Positions 48,397 through 59,312 are shown, counted from the stretch's first letter. The stretch: DNA of 64,000 nucleotides from DAOULY01 sp034414595 (GCA_034414595.1 DAOULY010000016.1:372001-436000); one strand, 5' to 3'. Notes: generated from the letters alone by a model not told the origin. A program made the numbers and translations.

Positions 48397-48428
48397 CACG
48401 TTTGAGTGTGCTATAATGGCTTGATAGA

Positions 48429-49292
48429 ATGGAGCAGGTAGCGATTATTGGTCTCGGGCTCATCGGCGGTTCCCTGGGGCTAGCGCTAAAACGATGCCAA
48501 GCACCAGTGGCGGAAATCGTGGGCTTCTCTCGAAGATCAGCGACAGTCGCCAAAGCACTGGAGGTTGGTGCTATAGACAGAGCTGAGGAAGAGCTGGCCA
48601 CCGCTGTGGCCAAAGCCAATGTGGTAATCATCGCCACCCCGGTGTTAGTCATCAGGGACATCTTGCAACGGATAGCTACTCATCTGCCGCCCGGCTGCAT
48701 TGTCACCGACACCGGGAGCACCAAAACACAGGTTGTGAAGTGGGCTCAGGAATTACTGCCGGAGATAGTGCACTTCGTTGGTGGCCATCCCATGACAGGC
48801 AAGGAGACATCCGGCCTTGATGGTGCTGAAGCCGAACTGTTCCAGGGCTGCATCTATTGTCTGACCCCAGATGCTAACACAAGCTCAGAAGCAGTGCAGT
48901 CATTAGCTGAATTAGTTCAGCTTATAGGTGCCTGTCCTCTGTTCATCGACCCCGTGGAGCATGATAACTTCGCAGCCGCGATCAGTCACCTGCCTATTTT
49001 GCTCTCTGCGGCTCTGGTATCCAGCACAGCCAGCAATCCCTCTTGGCCCGAGATTTCCAAGCTGGCTGCCAGTGGCTATCGAGATCTGTCTCGCTTGGCC
49101 ATGGGCGACCCTGAGATGAGCCGGGACATCTGCATCACCAATCAAGCCAACATCATCGACTGGATAGACCAGTATATCAAGGAACTGAAGAGATATCGCA
49201 GCTTGATATCAGACGGCAGCGATGAACTAATAGAAGCATTCTCCCGTGCTCAAGAGGCGCGCCGGAAATGGCTCCAGGGATACACAGGATAA
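48429..49292 (+). CDS. tyrA: Prephenate dehydrogenase
   Basis: The 287-residue product has the NAD-binding Rossmann motif IIGLGLIGGSLGLAL at its very start and the prephenate-site motif GGHPMTGKETSG near residue 119. It makes 4-hydroxyphenylpyruvate for tyrosine. A TATAAT box with extended TGC lies at 48412-48417, only 12 bases before the ATG, so the mRNA may be leaderless. One base separates it from aroA: the two form an aromatic amino-acid operon with gmk downstream. Confidence 0.93.
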   Translation: MEQVAIIGLGLIGGSLGLALKRCQAPVAEIVGFSRRSATVAKALEVGAIDRAEEELATAVAKANVVIIATPVLVIRDILQRIATHLPPGCIVTDTGSTKTQVVKWAQELLPEIVHFVGGHPMTGKETSGLDGAEAELFQGCIYCLTPDANTSSEAVQSLAELVQLIGACPLFIDPVEHDNFAAAISHLPILLSAALVSSTASNPSWPEISKLAASGYRDLSRLAMGDPEMSRDICITNQANIIDWIDQYIKELKRYRSLISDGSDELIEAFSRAQEARRKWLQGYTG

Positions 49293-49293
49293 A

Positions 49294-50583
49294 ATGGAGC
49301 GAAGGATCGAACCAAGGCGCACTATCAGAGGAGAGATCTCCGTCCCCGGCGACAAATCCATCTCCCACCGCGCTGCGATTCTAAATAGTATCGCCTCAGG
49401 GACTGCTAGAATCAGCAACTTCTCACCGGCGGCTGATTTTCAATCCACCGTTTCCTGTCTACAAGCACTGGGTGTCAAAATTGAGAGGGAAGATGGCGGC
49501 CTTGTTGTCTCAGGCCGTGGCCAGGAAGGCTTGGTTGAGGCCCAAGATGTTCTCGATGCCGGCAATAGTGCCACTACAATGCGTCTGCTCAGCGGGCTTC
49601 TTTCCGCGCAGCCTTTTCTCTCCATCATTACCGGAGACCAATCACTTCGCTCCCGTCCTATGGACCGCCTCATCCAGCCCCTGAGGCTGATGGGAGCTGA
49701 GATTTGGGGCCGAGAGCAAGATTCGCGAGCCCCCTTAGTTATCAAGGGAAGACAGCTTCACAGCATACAGTATCGGCTCCCCGTCGCCAGCGCTCAGGTG
49801 AAATCGGCCATCCTTTTGGCTGGGCTGTGGGCCGAAGGCAATACTATAGTCGAGGAGCCAGCGCTGTCTCGGGACCATACAGAGCGCCTGCTGCAAGCGA
49901 TGGGAGCCAACTTAGAAATCCAGGGACGGCAAATAACGATCCGGCCCAGCGCTGAACCCTTGCGCGCCATCAACCTCAGCATCCCAGGCGACCTAAGCTC
50001 TGCTGCCTTCTGGCTGGTTGCCGGCACTATTCATCCCGCAGCCGAAATCAGGATAACTGATGTCGGCATCAATCCCAAACGGAGTGGCATTATCGATATT
50101 CTGGGGACAATGGGGGCCGATCTCCTGATTGAAAACGAGCGGGTGGAAGGTGGTGAGCCCATTGCCGACATCACCGTCCAGTCCAGCAGTTTGCACGGAA
50201 CTGAGATCGCAGGAGAGATTGTGCCCAGCATCATCGATGAGATTCCAGTTCTGGCCGTAGCCGCATCCCTGGCTCAAGGAGAAACGGTGATCCGGGAAGC
50301 TCAAGAGCTCAGGGTCAAGGAGACTGATAGGATTGCAACTACAGTGCGGGAGTTCTCCAAGCTCGGCGCCCAGATCGAGGAATTGCCCGATGGCATGGTA
50401 ATCCGTGGTGGGAAGGGACTCCGAGGCGCCGAGTGCCACAGTTACGGTGACCACCGTCTGGCCATGGCCCTGGGCATCGCCGCTCTGGTTGCCGATGGAG
50501 AGACCCTGATCCACGATGCCGAAGCGGTGACTTTCTCCTATCCCGGCTTCTGGCAAGATTTAGAAAGGCTCAGCTCCCGTTGA
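49294..50583 (+). CDS. aroA: 3-phosphoshikimate 1-carboxyvinyltransferase (EPSP synthase)
   Basis: This 429-residue enzyme joins shikimate-3-phosphate and phosphoenolpyruvate. The motifs VPGDKSISHRAAIL near residue 15, LDAGNSATTMRLL near 88, and RVKETDRI and GDHRLAMAL late in the protein are conserved. The ATG at 49294 follows the tyrA stop by one base; longer starts inside tyrA are unlikely. Confidence 0.95.
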   Translation: MERRIEPRRTIRGEISVPGDKSISHRAAILNSIASGTARISNFSPAADFQSTVSCLQALGVKIEREDGGLVVSGRGQEGLVEAQDVLDAGNSATTMRLLSGLLSAQPFLSIITGDQSLRSRPMDRLIQPLRLMGAEIWGREQDSRAPLVIKGRQLHSIQYRLPVASAQVKSAILLAGLWAEGNTIVEEPALSRDHTERLLQAMGANLEIQGRQITIRPSAEPLRAINLSIPGDLSSAAFWLVAGTIHPAAEIRITDVGINPKRSGIIDILGTMGADLLIENERVEGGEPIADITVQSSSLHGTEIAGEIVPSIIDEIPVLAVAASLAQGETVIREAQELRVKETDRIATTVREFSKLGAQIEELPDGMVIRGGKGLRGAECHSYGDHRLAMALGIAALVADGETLIHDAEAVTFSYPGFWQDLERLSSR

Positions 50584-50603
50584 ATCTTTCCGAGATTTGA
50601 GAA

Positions 50604-51215
50604 ATGACCACAGAGAGGGCAAAGGCAAATCCCCTGCTTATCGTGATCTCAGGACCATCAGGAGTTGGTAAAGATACCCTTCTGGCCAAGATGAAGGAAT
50701 CGGGACGCCCATTCCACTATGTGGTCACGGCAACTACCCGACCATCAAGACCAAGAGAGAAGGATGGTGTGGACTATCATTTTGTCTCCGAGGAGAGCTT
50801 TCAGGAGATGATGGCTCGAGGAGAGCTATTGGAATGGGCCAGAGTCTATAACAATTCATACGGGGTGCCCAAAGACCAGATTCGCCAAGCTCTGGCTCGA
50901 GGCCAGGATGTGCTGGTCAAGGTAGATGTCCAAGGCGCAGCTACCATCAAGAGCATCCTGTCTCAAGCTGTATTCATCTTCCTGTCACCGCCCTCTCTGG
51001 ATGAACTGGAACGTCGTCTAAAGGGGCGAAAGACGGAATCAGCTCAAGACCTTGAATTGCGCATGAATACAGCGAGGGACGAGATGAAGAGACTGCCTCT
51101 ATTCGACTATGTGATAGTCCACCATTATGGGGATACAGAATCGGCCATTGCCCAAGTCGAGGCTATTGTTACGGCAGAGAAGTGCCGTGTGCAGCCCAGG
51201 GTTATCGAGTTGTAG
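50604..51215 (+). CDS. gmk: Guanylate kinase
   Basis: The protein has 203 residues. It shows P-loop GPSGVGKDTLL near residue 15, the GMP-binding TTRPSRPREKDGVDYHF and the lid region with RMNTARDEM. It converts GMP to GDP. It is 20 bases downstream of aroA. Confidence 0.94.
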   Translation: MTTERAKANPLLIVISGPSGVGKDTLLAKMKESGRPFHYVVTATTRPSRPREKDGVDYHFVSEESFQEMMARGELLEWARVYNNSYGVPKDQIRQALARGQDVLVKVDVQGAATIKSILSQAVFIFLSPPSLDELERRLKGRKTESAQDLELRMNTARDEMKRLPLFDYVIVHHYGDTESAIAQVEAIVTAEKCRVQPRVIEL

Positions 51216-51230
51216 CAGGAGGTGTTGGGG

Positions 51231-51809
51231 ATGAAAGAGGACAATCAGTTCGAACACGTAAAACCAGCCCGGCCAGGAGAGAAGGTGCTGCGGCGGAGAA
51301 GAAGACCACGGATAAAGTTGCGTGTGGTGCCTAATGTGCCGGGGTTCGTGAGATTTCTTAGGGACATAGCTACGCAAACGCCCCTTTTGCCCATGCTTTC
51401 CGGTCTTGTTGTGCTGTGGCTCCTTTTTGCGGCAGGGATATATTTCGCTGAGAATGGAGCCAGCGGGACGCCAATAAATTCCTACGGTGACGCCCTGTAT
51501 TGTGCGGTAGCAGCTTTCTCAACTTCGGGCATAGCTGATATGCCTGTAACTGCGGCTGGAAAGGCATTCTGCGGCATATGGATGGCTTTAGGAAGCCTGA
51601 TTTTCTTTGGCATCATAGTTGCTACCGTCACTGCATATTGGCAGCTGCCCAGGCGTCGCCTGAAGCGGGAGATCGTAGCCACCGTCCAGTATAACCTGGA
51701 GAAGCTGGAAGAGCTTTCCCTGGAGGAACTGACGACGCTCAAGGATACCACTATCGGGCTGATCGAAGCTCGCATAGATCAGGTTAAGGCGCAATCACAG
51801 CAAGAATAG
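51231..51809 (+). CDS. Two-TM ion-channel-like protein with atypical filter
   Basis: This protein of about 192 residues has a basic N-terminus, two membrane helices at about residues 50-70 and 100-125, and a pore-loop region between them (ALYCAVAAFSTSGIADM). The layout matches potassium-channel pore modules, but the TVGYG filter is replaced by STSGIAD, so selectivity is doubtful. A C-terminal coiled coil (EKLEELSLEELTTL) may make it oligomeric. The ATG at 51231 follows AGGAGG. Confidence 0.6.
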   Translation: MKEDNQFEHVKPARPGEKVLRRRRRPRIKLRVVPNVPGFVRFLRDIATQTPLLPMLSGLVVLWLLFAAGIYFAENGASGTPINSYGDALYCAVAAFSTSGIADMPVTAAGKAFCGIWMALGSLIFFGIIVATVTAYWQLPRRRLKREIVATVQYNLEKLEELSLEELTTLKDTTIGLIEARIDQVKAQSQQE

Positions 51810-51817
51810 CGCATAAT

Positions 51818-52522
51818 ATGCGAGGAGATAACGAGGCCAAGGCGAGATATGTCAATGAGATGTTCGCCCGCATTGCCCGTCGCTATGACTTTATGAACAG
51901 GCTGATGAGCTTGGGCCGGGACCGCGCTTGGCGCCGGGCTCTGATCAAGGCTGCGAACCCTCCGAACCCTGGCCGCGTCCTGGATGTAGGCACCGGCACC
52001 GCTGACCTAGCCATCGAGCTTGCCGGAGGTGCAGATTCCGTTGTCGCCCTGGATTTCTGCCCCGAGATGATGTCGCTGGGCCGATACAAAGTGAGCAAAA
52101 AGGGAGTCCAGCACAAAATAGAGTTCATCCTGGGAGATGCTGCTGCTCTACCCTTTGCCGATGATAGCTTCGACTGCGCACTCGCTGGATTTGTCCTGCG
52201 TAACATGGCGGACATGCCCCGCTGTCTCGCTGAGATAAGCCGAATACTTAAGCCAAATGGTTGTATTGCCTTGCTGGAATTGGTCATGCCCCCATCGCGC
52301 CTGGTGCGCGCTTTCCATCACCTCTATTTGTGGTGGCTCACTCCCATTATCGGCCGCGTTGTCACAGGCAACGGCAATGCCTATGCCTATCTGCCCAGGT
52401 CAATCGCTGACTTCCCCAAAGCACAAGAGATGAAAGGGGTCTTGGAGCGGATCGGATTCCGGAACGTGAGCTACAGACCTCTGAACTTGGGGGCGATTGC
52501 AATCTATACCGGCCTTAAGTGA
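51818..52522 (+). CDS. menG: Demethylmenaquinone/ubiquinone methyltransferase, UbiE/MenG family
   Basis: The protein has 234 residues with the UbiE/MenG N-terminus IARRYDFMNRLMSLGRDRAWR, the SAM motif VLDVGTGTADLAIEL near residue 48 and the family motif NGNAYAYLPRSIADFP late. In anaerobes it would complete menaquinone synthesis. The ATG at 51818 follows the channel gene closely. It converges on the ATP synthase operon with a 7-base gap. Confidence 0.85.
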   Translation: MRGDNEAKARYVNEMFARIARRYDFMNRLMSLGRDRAWRRALIKAANPPNPGRVLDVGTGTADLAIELAGGADSVVALDFCPEMMSLGRYKVSKKGVQHKIEFILGDAAALPFADDSFDCALAGFVLRNMADMPRCLAEISRILKPNGCIALLELVMPPSRLVRAFHHLYLWWLTPIIGRVVTGNGNAYAYLPRSIADFPKAQEMKGVLERIGFRNVSYRPLNLGAIAIYTGLK

Positions 52523-52529
52523 GGCGGAT

Positions 52530-52955
52530 TCAAGCCGGGCCCTGACGCCTTCTTCTGCTCTTTTCTGCCACCTTAAGGCGCATCAGGGAGCGGCGGAGGG
52601 CAGCTTCAGCACGGGATAGGTCCACCTCAGCGGGACGCGCTCTAATACGTTCCTCAGCACGGCGCTTGGCTTCCTCAGCACGGCTGGTGTCAACCTCATC
52701 AGCACGCTCGGCAACATCGGCCAAGACCACCACCTTGTCCCCACGCACCTCCAGGAAGCCCCCACTGACGAACATCGAGGTCTCCTCACCATCCTTGCGC
52801 ACCCGAAGCTCACCTATCTGGAGCATGGTCATCAGCGGGGCATGATGAGGCAAAATCGCCAGCTCTCCCTGGACCCCGGGGGCGATGACCACATCAACCT
52901 CTTCGGAATAAACCACCCGCTCCGCAGTTATAATCTCAAATTTCAGCCTGGCCAA
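52530..52955 (-). CDS. atpC: ATP synthase F1 epsilon subunit
   Basis: This 141-residue protein has the epsilon beta-barrel start KFEIITAERVVYSEEVDVVIAPG and GELAILPHHAPLMTML, then a helical C-terminal domain rich in Arg. It is the last gene of the operon. The tail RRRRQGPA is longer and more basic than usual. Confidence 0.93.
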   Translation of the reverse strand: MARLKFEIITAERVVYSEEVDVVIAPGVQGELAILPHHAPLMTMLQIGELRVRKDGEETSMFVSGGFLEVRGDKVVVLADVAERADEVDTSRAEEAKRRAEERIRARPAEVDLSRAEAALRRSLMRLKVAEKSRRRRQGPA

Positions 52956-52968
52956 AACTCTACGCTCC

Positions 52969-54354
<1,386 letters not shown>

Positions 54355-54371
54355 GATAGCCTCCTTGCCAA

Positions 54372-54650
54372 TCAGACCGGTAATGGATTGGAGCCATAGG
54401 AGTAGTAGACTTTGCCCTGGACTGTCCTTTCCTCTGCTGCCTTAAGCTCCACCAGCTTGTATAGGGCCACATCGAAGGGCTCGGTAGTCACGTCCCAGCC
54501 CTCAGATTGAAGGCCAAACTGCGCTCGCAGTTCTCCCCTGGTGAAGGCCTGCTCTTTGTTCTCCGTGAGAAATATGTGAATTCTCCGGGCCCACCTTTCC
54601 ACTTCGGCATCTACTATCCCCAGTTCAAACTGTTTTCTTGAGATCGGCAT
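54372..54650 (-). CDS. Small wHTH-like protein inside the ATP synthase operon
   Basis: The product has 92 residues lying between atpG (16 bases upstream) and atpD (17 bases downstream). The segments AFTRGELRAQFGLQSEGWDV and EPFDVALYKLVELKAAEERTVQGKVYYSY resemble a winged helix with a beta-hairpin wing. No ATP synthase subunit family fits. It could be a regulator, an assembly factor or a leftover insertion. Its own start has a plausible ribosome-binding site. Confidence 0.6.
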   Translation of the reverse strand: MPISRKQFELGIVDAEVERWARRIHIFLTENKEQAFTRGELRAQFGLQSEGWDVTTEPFDVALYKLVELKAAEERTVQGKVYYSYGSNPLPV

Positions 54651-54666
54651 AACTTCATCACCTCTT

Positions 54667-55521
54667 TTACTCCAGCACTGCTGCCCCGCCCACGATGTCC
54701 AGGAGTTCCTTGGTGATCATCTCCTGGCGCGCTTTGTTCAGGGTCAGGGTCAGATCTTGAATCATCTCGTTGGCACTATCAGTGGCATTGCGCATGGCCA
54801 CCATGCGCGCCGATTGCTCGCTGGCTATGGATTCCAGTATGGCATGATAAACCTGCATCTCAACGTAGCGGGGCAAAAGCTCAGCGAGCACTACAAAGGG
54901 ACTGGGCTCGTAGATATATTCTACATTCTCAATGCGCTCAATCTGCGCCGGCTCAATGGGCAAAAGCTCCTGCAATACAGGCCGCTGTGTCACGGTGGAC
55001 ACAAATTGCGCATAGACCAAATATACCTGGTCCATGAGACCATTGCTGTAGTCGTCGATAACGGTGCGAGAGACAGGCAGGGTATCGGCTAAGGAAGGAC
55101 GGTCACCGATGCCGGTAAACTCGGCACGGATGTCCCTCCCAACCCTGGCGAAGAAATCGCGTCCCTTGCGGCCTACAGTGACCAGAGTGACGGGAGCGCT
55201 TTGCTCCAAAATAAAGCTCGCTGTGTGCCGATTGAGATTGGCATTCAACCCGCCGCAGAGCCCCCGGTCAGGGGTGACATGAATCAGGCCAATACGGTTC
55301 ACCGGCCTGCGTTCAAGGAGCGGATGAAGCCCAGCCTGAGGTTGAGCGGCGAGATCGGCCAGAACCTCGAGCATCTTGCTGGCATAGGGTCGGGCAGTCA
55401 ATGCCGCATTTTGAGCACGCCTCATCTTGGAGGTGGCGATCATCTCCATGGCCTTGGTGATCTTGGCCGTGCTCTGGATGCTGCGAATGCGGCGCCGGAT
55501 GAGCCTGATAGGAACTGCCAT
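54667..55521 (-). CDS. atpG: ATP synthase F1 gamma subunit
   Basis: This 284-residue central-stalk subunit has the N-terminal helix RLIRRRIRSIQSTAKITKAMEMIA, the conserved middle VTPDRGLCGGLNANLNR and the C-terminal helix NATDSANEMIQDLTLTLNKARQ. It is at its normal place after atpA. Confidence 0.96.
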   Translation of the reverse strand: MAVPIRLIRRRIRSIQSTAKITKAMEMIATSKMRRAQNAALTARPYASKMLEVLADLAAQPQAGLHPLLERRPVNRIGLIHVTPDRGLCGGLNANLNRHTASFILEQSAPVTLVTVGRKGRDFFARVGRDIRAEFTGIGDRPSLADTLPVSRTVIDDYSNGLMDQVYLVYAQFVSTVTQRPVLQELLPIEPAQIERIENVEYIYEPSPFVVLAELLPRYVEMQVYHAILESIASEQSARMVAMRNATDSANEMIQDLTLTLNKARQEMITKELLDIVGGAAVLE

Positions 55522-55528
55522 TTCTCTC

Positions 55529-57037
55529 CTAATAGGGTACGGTCTGCTTGAACTCCGAGATGGCTGCGGTTAGCGCCTGCTCCAGATCCTCGGGCAACTC
55601 TTTCTCGGCGGCGATGCGGTTCCCGATTTCGCTGTGCCTGGTTTCCATGAACTTATGAAAGGCATCCTCGAAGTCCCTCGCTTTCTCCACGGGCACATCG
55701 TCGAGATGCCCATTGATCACCGCATAGAGTATCATCACCTGCTTTTCCAACGACATGGGAACGTACTGTGGTTGCTTCAGAATCTCGGTAACACGTTTGC
55801 CTCGCTCGAGTTGGGCCACCGTGGCCTTGTCGAGCTCGGCGGTGCCAAACTGAGCGAAGGCAGCCAGCTCCCGATATTGAGCCAGGTCCAGTCTCAGCCG
55901 TCCGGCAACCCGTCTCATGGCTTTGGTCTGAGCGGTACCACCAACCCGTGAGACCGATAGCCCCACGTTCAACGCCGGTCTGATCCCGGCGTTGAACAAA
56001 TCGGCCTCAAGATAGATCTGGCCATCGGTGATGGATATGACATTGGTCGGGATATAGGCAGACATATCTGCAGCCTGGGTTTCAATGATGGGCAGTGCCG
56101 TGAGTGAGCCGCCACCTTGTTCAGCAGAGTATTTGGCTGCCCGCTCCAGTAGTCGGCTGTGCAAGTAGAAGACATCGCCAGGATAGGCCTCCCGGCCCGC
56201 GGGCCGCCGCAGCAAGAGAGAAACCTGGCGATAGGCCCAGGCATGCTTAGACAGGTCATCATAGATCACCAATGCCTCACGTCCCTGCTCCATGAACTCC
56301 TCACCCATAGCACAGGCAGCGTAGGGTGCCAAGTATTGCAGCGCCGCCGAGTCCGAAGCATTGGCAGAGACAACAATGGTATGCTCCAGAGCACCATGCT
56401 GCTCTAAGGTAGCCACCACCTGGGCCACCTTTGATGCTTTCTGTCCGATTGCAGCATAAATGCAGATTAAGTCGCCATTCTTTTGATTGATAATGGTATC
56501 GATGCCCAGGGCAGTCTTACCGATAGAGCGATCGCCGATGATAAGCTCACGCTGCCCCCGTCCGATCGGGATCAGGCTATCGATAGCCTTGATCCCGGTC
56601 TGCACCGGGGTGTTCACCGGTTGGCGCATCAAAACATGGGGCGCTACCCGTTCCACCGGGCGTGTCCTCTCATATGTGATCGGGCCCTTGCCATCAAGGG
56701 GCTGCCCCAGGGGGTCGATTACCCGCCCGATAAGTCCATCTCCTACCGGGGCCTCAACAATACGGCCGGTACAGCGGACCTCATCGCCCTCTTTTATCTG
56801 AGAGTAGTCTCCAAGGATGATGGCGCCAACGCTATCCTCCTCCAAATTCAGGGCTAATCCCATGGCCTCGCCCGGAAATTCCAGGAGCTCGTTGTATTTG
56901 ACTCCAGCCAACCCATGAATTCGGGCGATGCCATCTCCAACCTCAACCACGGTACCCACGTCCACCGCAGCCACTGTAGTGCCAAATTGCTCGATCTGCT
57001 GTCGGATAATGGCAGTGATATCTTGAGCGCGAACCAT
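55529..57037 (-). CDS. atpA: ATP synthase F1 alpha subunit
   Basis: This 502-residue non-catalytic nucleotide-binding subunit has the Walker A motif IIGDRSIGKTALGIDTII and the alpha signature YAAIGQKASKVAQVV. It follows atpH by 19 bases. Confidence 0.97.
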   Translation of the reverse strand: MVRAQDITAIIRQQIEQFGTTVAAVDVGTVVEVGDGIARIHGLAGVKYNELLEFPGEAMGLALNLEEDSVGAIILGDYSQIKEGDEVRCTGRIVEAPVGDGLIGRVIDPLGQPLDGKGPITYERTRPVERVAPHVLMRQPVNTPVQTGIKAIDSLIPIGRGQRELIIGDRSIGKTALGIDTIINQKNGDLICIYAAIGQKASKVAQVVATLEQHGALEHTIVVSANASDSAALQYLAPYAACAMGEEFMEQGREALVIYDDLSKHAWAYRQVSLLLRRPAGREAYPGDVFYLHSRLLERAAKYSAEQGGGSLTALPIIETQAADMSAYIPTNVISITDGQIYLEADLFNAGIRPALNVGLSVSRVGGTAQTKAMRRVAGRLRLDLAQYRELAAFAQFGTAELDKATVAQLERGKRVTEILKQPQYVPMSLEKQVMILYAVINGHLDDVPVEKARDFEDAFHKFMETRHSEIGNRIAAEKELPEDLEQALTAAISEFKQTVPY

Positions 57038-57056
57038 TTATCTCACCTCCGGTGCC

Positions 57057-57593
57057 TCATCTGGCCTGGACTAAGCTCTTGCGCAAAGAATCGAGCTTGC
57101 TCTTAGTGCTACCGTCGAGGACCCAGTCGCCGATGCGGGCCACAAAGCCACCGATAAGGCTCGGGTCCACTTTCGCCGTGAGCACAATCTCAGTCCCTGT
57201 TACCGCAGACAAGCGCTGTGAAAGCTTTGCTTTATCCTCTTCATCCAGGGGGACGGCGGTGGTGACTTCGGCGTGTTCCAGTCCCTGGTAGGCATCAGCC
57301 AAACGTTCATATTCAGAAACTATGTCATCTATCAGTCTCAGCCTCCTTCGGGCCATTAACAGATACAGTAGATTGAGCAGAAGCTGGTCTGCCCCAGGAA
57401 GGCAACGGTTTATCAGCCCGACTTTCTCATCAAGGTGTATTTTGGGGCTGTCCAAAATGGCCCTGAGCTGAGCCTCGCTCACGGTAGCAGCAATGGCTTT
57501 TAACTGCTCAAGCCACTCATGGAGCTGACCTCTATCCAAGGCCAACTGGAAAACCGCTTGGGCGTGCCTTCTGGCAGCAACTCCTCTGGGCAT
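57057..57593 (-). CDS. atpH: ATP synthase F1 delta subunit
   Basis: This 178-residue protein has the N-terminal six-helix domain (ARRHAQAVFQLALDRGQL) and C-terminal motif VDPSLIGGFVARIGDWVLDGSTKSKL, diagnostic for delta/OSCP. It links F1 to the b subunit. Confidence 0.94.
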   Translation of the reverse strand: MPRGVAARRHAQAVFQLALDRGQLHEWLEQLKAIAATVSEAQLRAILDSPKIHLDEKVGLINRCLPGADQLLLNLLYLLMARRRLRLIDDIVSEYERLADAYQGLEHAEVTTAVPLDEEDKAKLSQRLSAVTGTEIVLTAKVDPSLIGGFVARIGDWVLDGSTKSKLDSLRKSLVQAR

Positions 57594-57600
57594 AATCCCC

Positions 57601-58098
57601 TCATTTCTTCAGGGTGGAGCTTTCCTCCAAAACCTCCTCGATGAGCCGACGATGACGTTCTTTGTCCAATGTCTCTTTAATCACCTTCTCAGCAGCCAGG
57701 ATAGCCAAGTCAGCGAACTCCTGGCGCAGGCGTTCAATGGTCTCATCTCGCTCTATACCGATCTCAGCCCGGGCCTTCTGGATTAGGGCTTCGGCCTCCT
57801 TCCTCGCCTCCTCCCGAGCCTCTGATTTGAGCCTGTCTCCAATCTCGGCAGCTTGAGCCAATATGCCCTGTCCCTCCTTGCGTGCCTCATCAAGCCTTCT
57901 CTGGACCTCTTCCTCCGCTCTGGCCGCTGCCTGTCCTGCAAGCTCGGCCTTATCCAGGCCCTCCTTGATCCTCTCGGAGCGCTGGTCCAGCATCCTCCTG
58001 ATCGGCTTATAGCCCAGGAAATAGAGAACAACGAGCAAAAGGATGAAGTTTACAATCTGAGCCAGCAGCCCCTGCCAGCTAATACCGATTTCCCCCAC
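57601..58098 (-). CDS. atpF: ATP synthase Fo b subunit
   Basis: This 165-residue protein has one N-terminal membrane helix (LLAQIVNFILLLVVLYFLGYKPI) and a long charged coiled coil (RSERIKEGLDKAELAGQAA), making the peripheral stalk. There is a single b gene, as in most non-photosynthetic bacteria. Confidence 0.94.
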   Translation of the reverse strand: MGEIGISWQGLLAQIVNFILLLVVLYFLGYKPIRRMLDQRSERIKEGLDKAELAGQAAARAEEEVQRRLDEARKEGQGILAQAAEIGDRLKSEAREEARKEAEALIQKARAEIGIERDETIERLRQEFADLAILAAEKVIKETLDKERHRRLIEEVLEESSTLKK

Positions 58099-58113
58099 TC
58101 CGAGCCCCCTTAA

Positions 58114-58344
58114 CTAGGCGACCATGCTGAGGATGATGGCCACAATTAGAGCATAGATAGCTACTGCTTCAGCGAAGGCAATACCCAGGATCATATTCAT
58201 CTGGATCACGCCTCGGGCCTCGGGGTTTCTTCCCAGGGCTTGCATCGCCCCATAGCCCAGGAGCCCGATCCCGACCCCAGGACCTATAGCCCCCAACCCA
58301 ATAGCCAGTCCCGCGCCCAGCATTTTCGCGGCTTCTGCTTCCAT
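58114..58344 (-). CDS. atpE: ATP synthase Fo c subunit
   Basis: This 76-residue double-helix protein has LAIGLGAIGPGVGIGLL in helix 1, the GRNPEARG loop and the ion-binding Glu in GIAFAEAVAIYALI in helix 2. The absence of a Gln in helix 1 and of Ser/Thr after the Glu argues for proton rather than sodium coupling. Confidence 0.96.
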   Translation of the reverse strand: MEAEAAKMLGAGLAIGLGAIGPGVGIGLLGYGAMQALGRNPEARGVIQMNMILGIAFAEAVAIYALIVAIILSMVA

Positions 58345-58373
58345 ATCCTATCCTCCTTAAATCACAGATTTCG

Positions 58374-59312
58374 TTAATGGTCAGCTTCGTGAGGCGTAAC
58401 GGCCACGGTGGCAAATACAAGGGTAAGGCCGGCGAAGATAAGCGCCTGAACAAAGCCGAAGAGTAGCTCCAGCCCGTAGAACGGCACGGCAACAATCCAC
58501 GGAATGAGAAACATGATCAAAAGAAGCAATACCATGCCCGCAGTCATGTTGCCGAAGAGACGGAAGGTGAAGCTGATTATGCGGATAAATTCGCTCAGGG
58601 TCTCCAGAACGCCGACGAATATATCGACAGCTCCCATGGACAACCCACTCAGCCCAGCACGAACCCGGCCTCTGAATAGTTGACCAAGGCCATGGCGCAT
58701 TTGACCAACCCTGACGAACTTGGCCATATAGTGGCGAATGCCCAGGGCTCTGATGCCACTGTACTCCACAAAGACAAAGGAGACCAGGGCCAAGGCCAGG
58801 GGGAAGTTGATATCTGTATTGGCCTTACGCAGCAAGGGCTCTTCCACTATCCAGCCGTGATATGTGCCGACGAAGGCTCCAGCTTGCTCGCCCGAATGGC
58901 CGCCGCCGATGGTATCGAAGCCCGGGAGCAGGGAGAGCAAAGCAGCCATGATGACATAGAGGAAAATTGTGGCCACTATGGGGAAGAAGAGGCGGGCGTT
59001 TTTCTCTCCTGCTGCGCTCTCCACGAAATTGTACAACGCTTCATAAACTCCCTCTACTGCATTTTGCCATCCCCTGGGGATCAGGTTCATCTTGCGCGTG
59101 CCAAAGTAGAATATGGCCGCCAGCACGATGATGGCCAACCAGGAGGTCAGGAGTGTGTTAGTAATGGCAAACGGCCCCAGGTGAAAGAGCTCATCGGCAG
59201 GAAGGACAACATGTGGCTGGGGAATAGGGAAAAAGAAAGCGCCAACGGCTACCAGCACCAAGACAACAAAGACACCAATTACTACTTTACCTAAGCAGCC
59301 GAGCTTAGGCAC
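58374..59312 (-). CDS. atpB: ATP synthase Fo a subunit
   Basis: This 312-residue membrane protein has the essential Arg in LSEFIRIISFTFRLFGNMTAG and the ending FVQALIFAGLTLVFATVA. It begins with an N-terminal membrane helix. A stop-start contact joins it to the small gene at 59312-59539. Confidence 0.95.
   Translation of the reverse strand: MPKLGCLGKVVIGVFVVLVLVAVGAFFFPIPQPHVVLPADELFHLGPFAITNTLLTSWLAIIVLAAIFYFGTRKMNLIPRGWQNAVEGVYEALYNFVESAAGEKNARLFFPIVATIFLYVIMAALLSLLPGFDTIGGGHSGEQAGAFVGTYHGWIVEEPLLRKANTDINFPLALALVSFVFVEYSGIRALGIRHYMAKFVRVGQMRHGLGQLFRGRVRAGLSGLSMGAVDIFVGVLETLSEFIRIISFTFRLFGNMTAGMVLLLLIMFLIPWIVAVPFYGLELLFGFVQALIFAGLTLVFATVAVTPHEADH

Noticed and set aside
48393..48417. Standard -35/-10 promoter for tyrA
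   Set aside because: TTGACA and TATAAT are both present but only 13 nt apart, so the -35 is probably not used; an extended -10 promoter is more likely.
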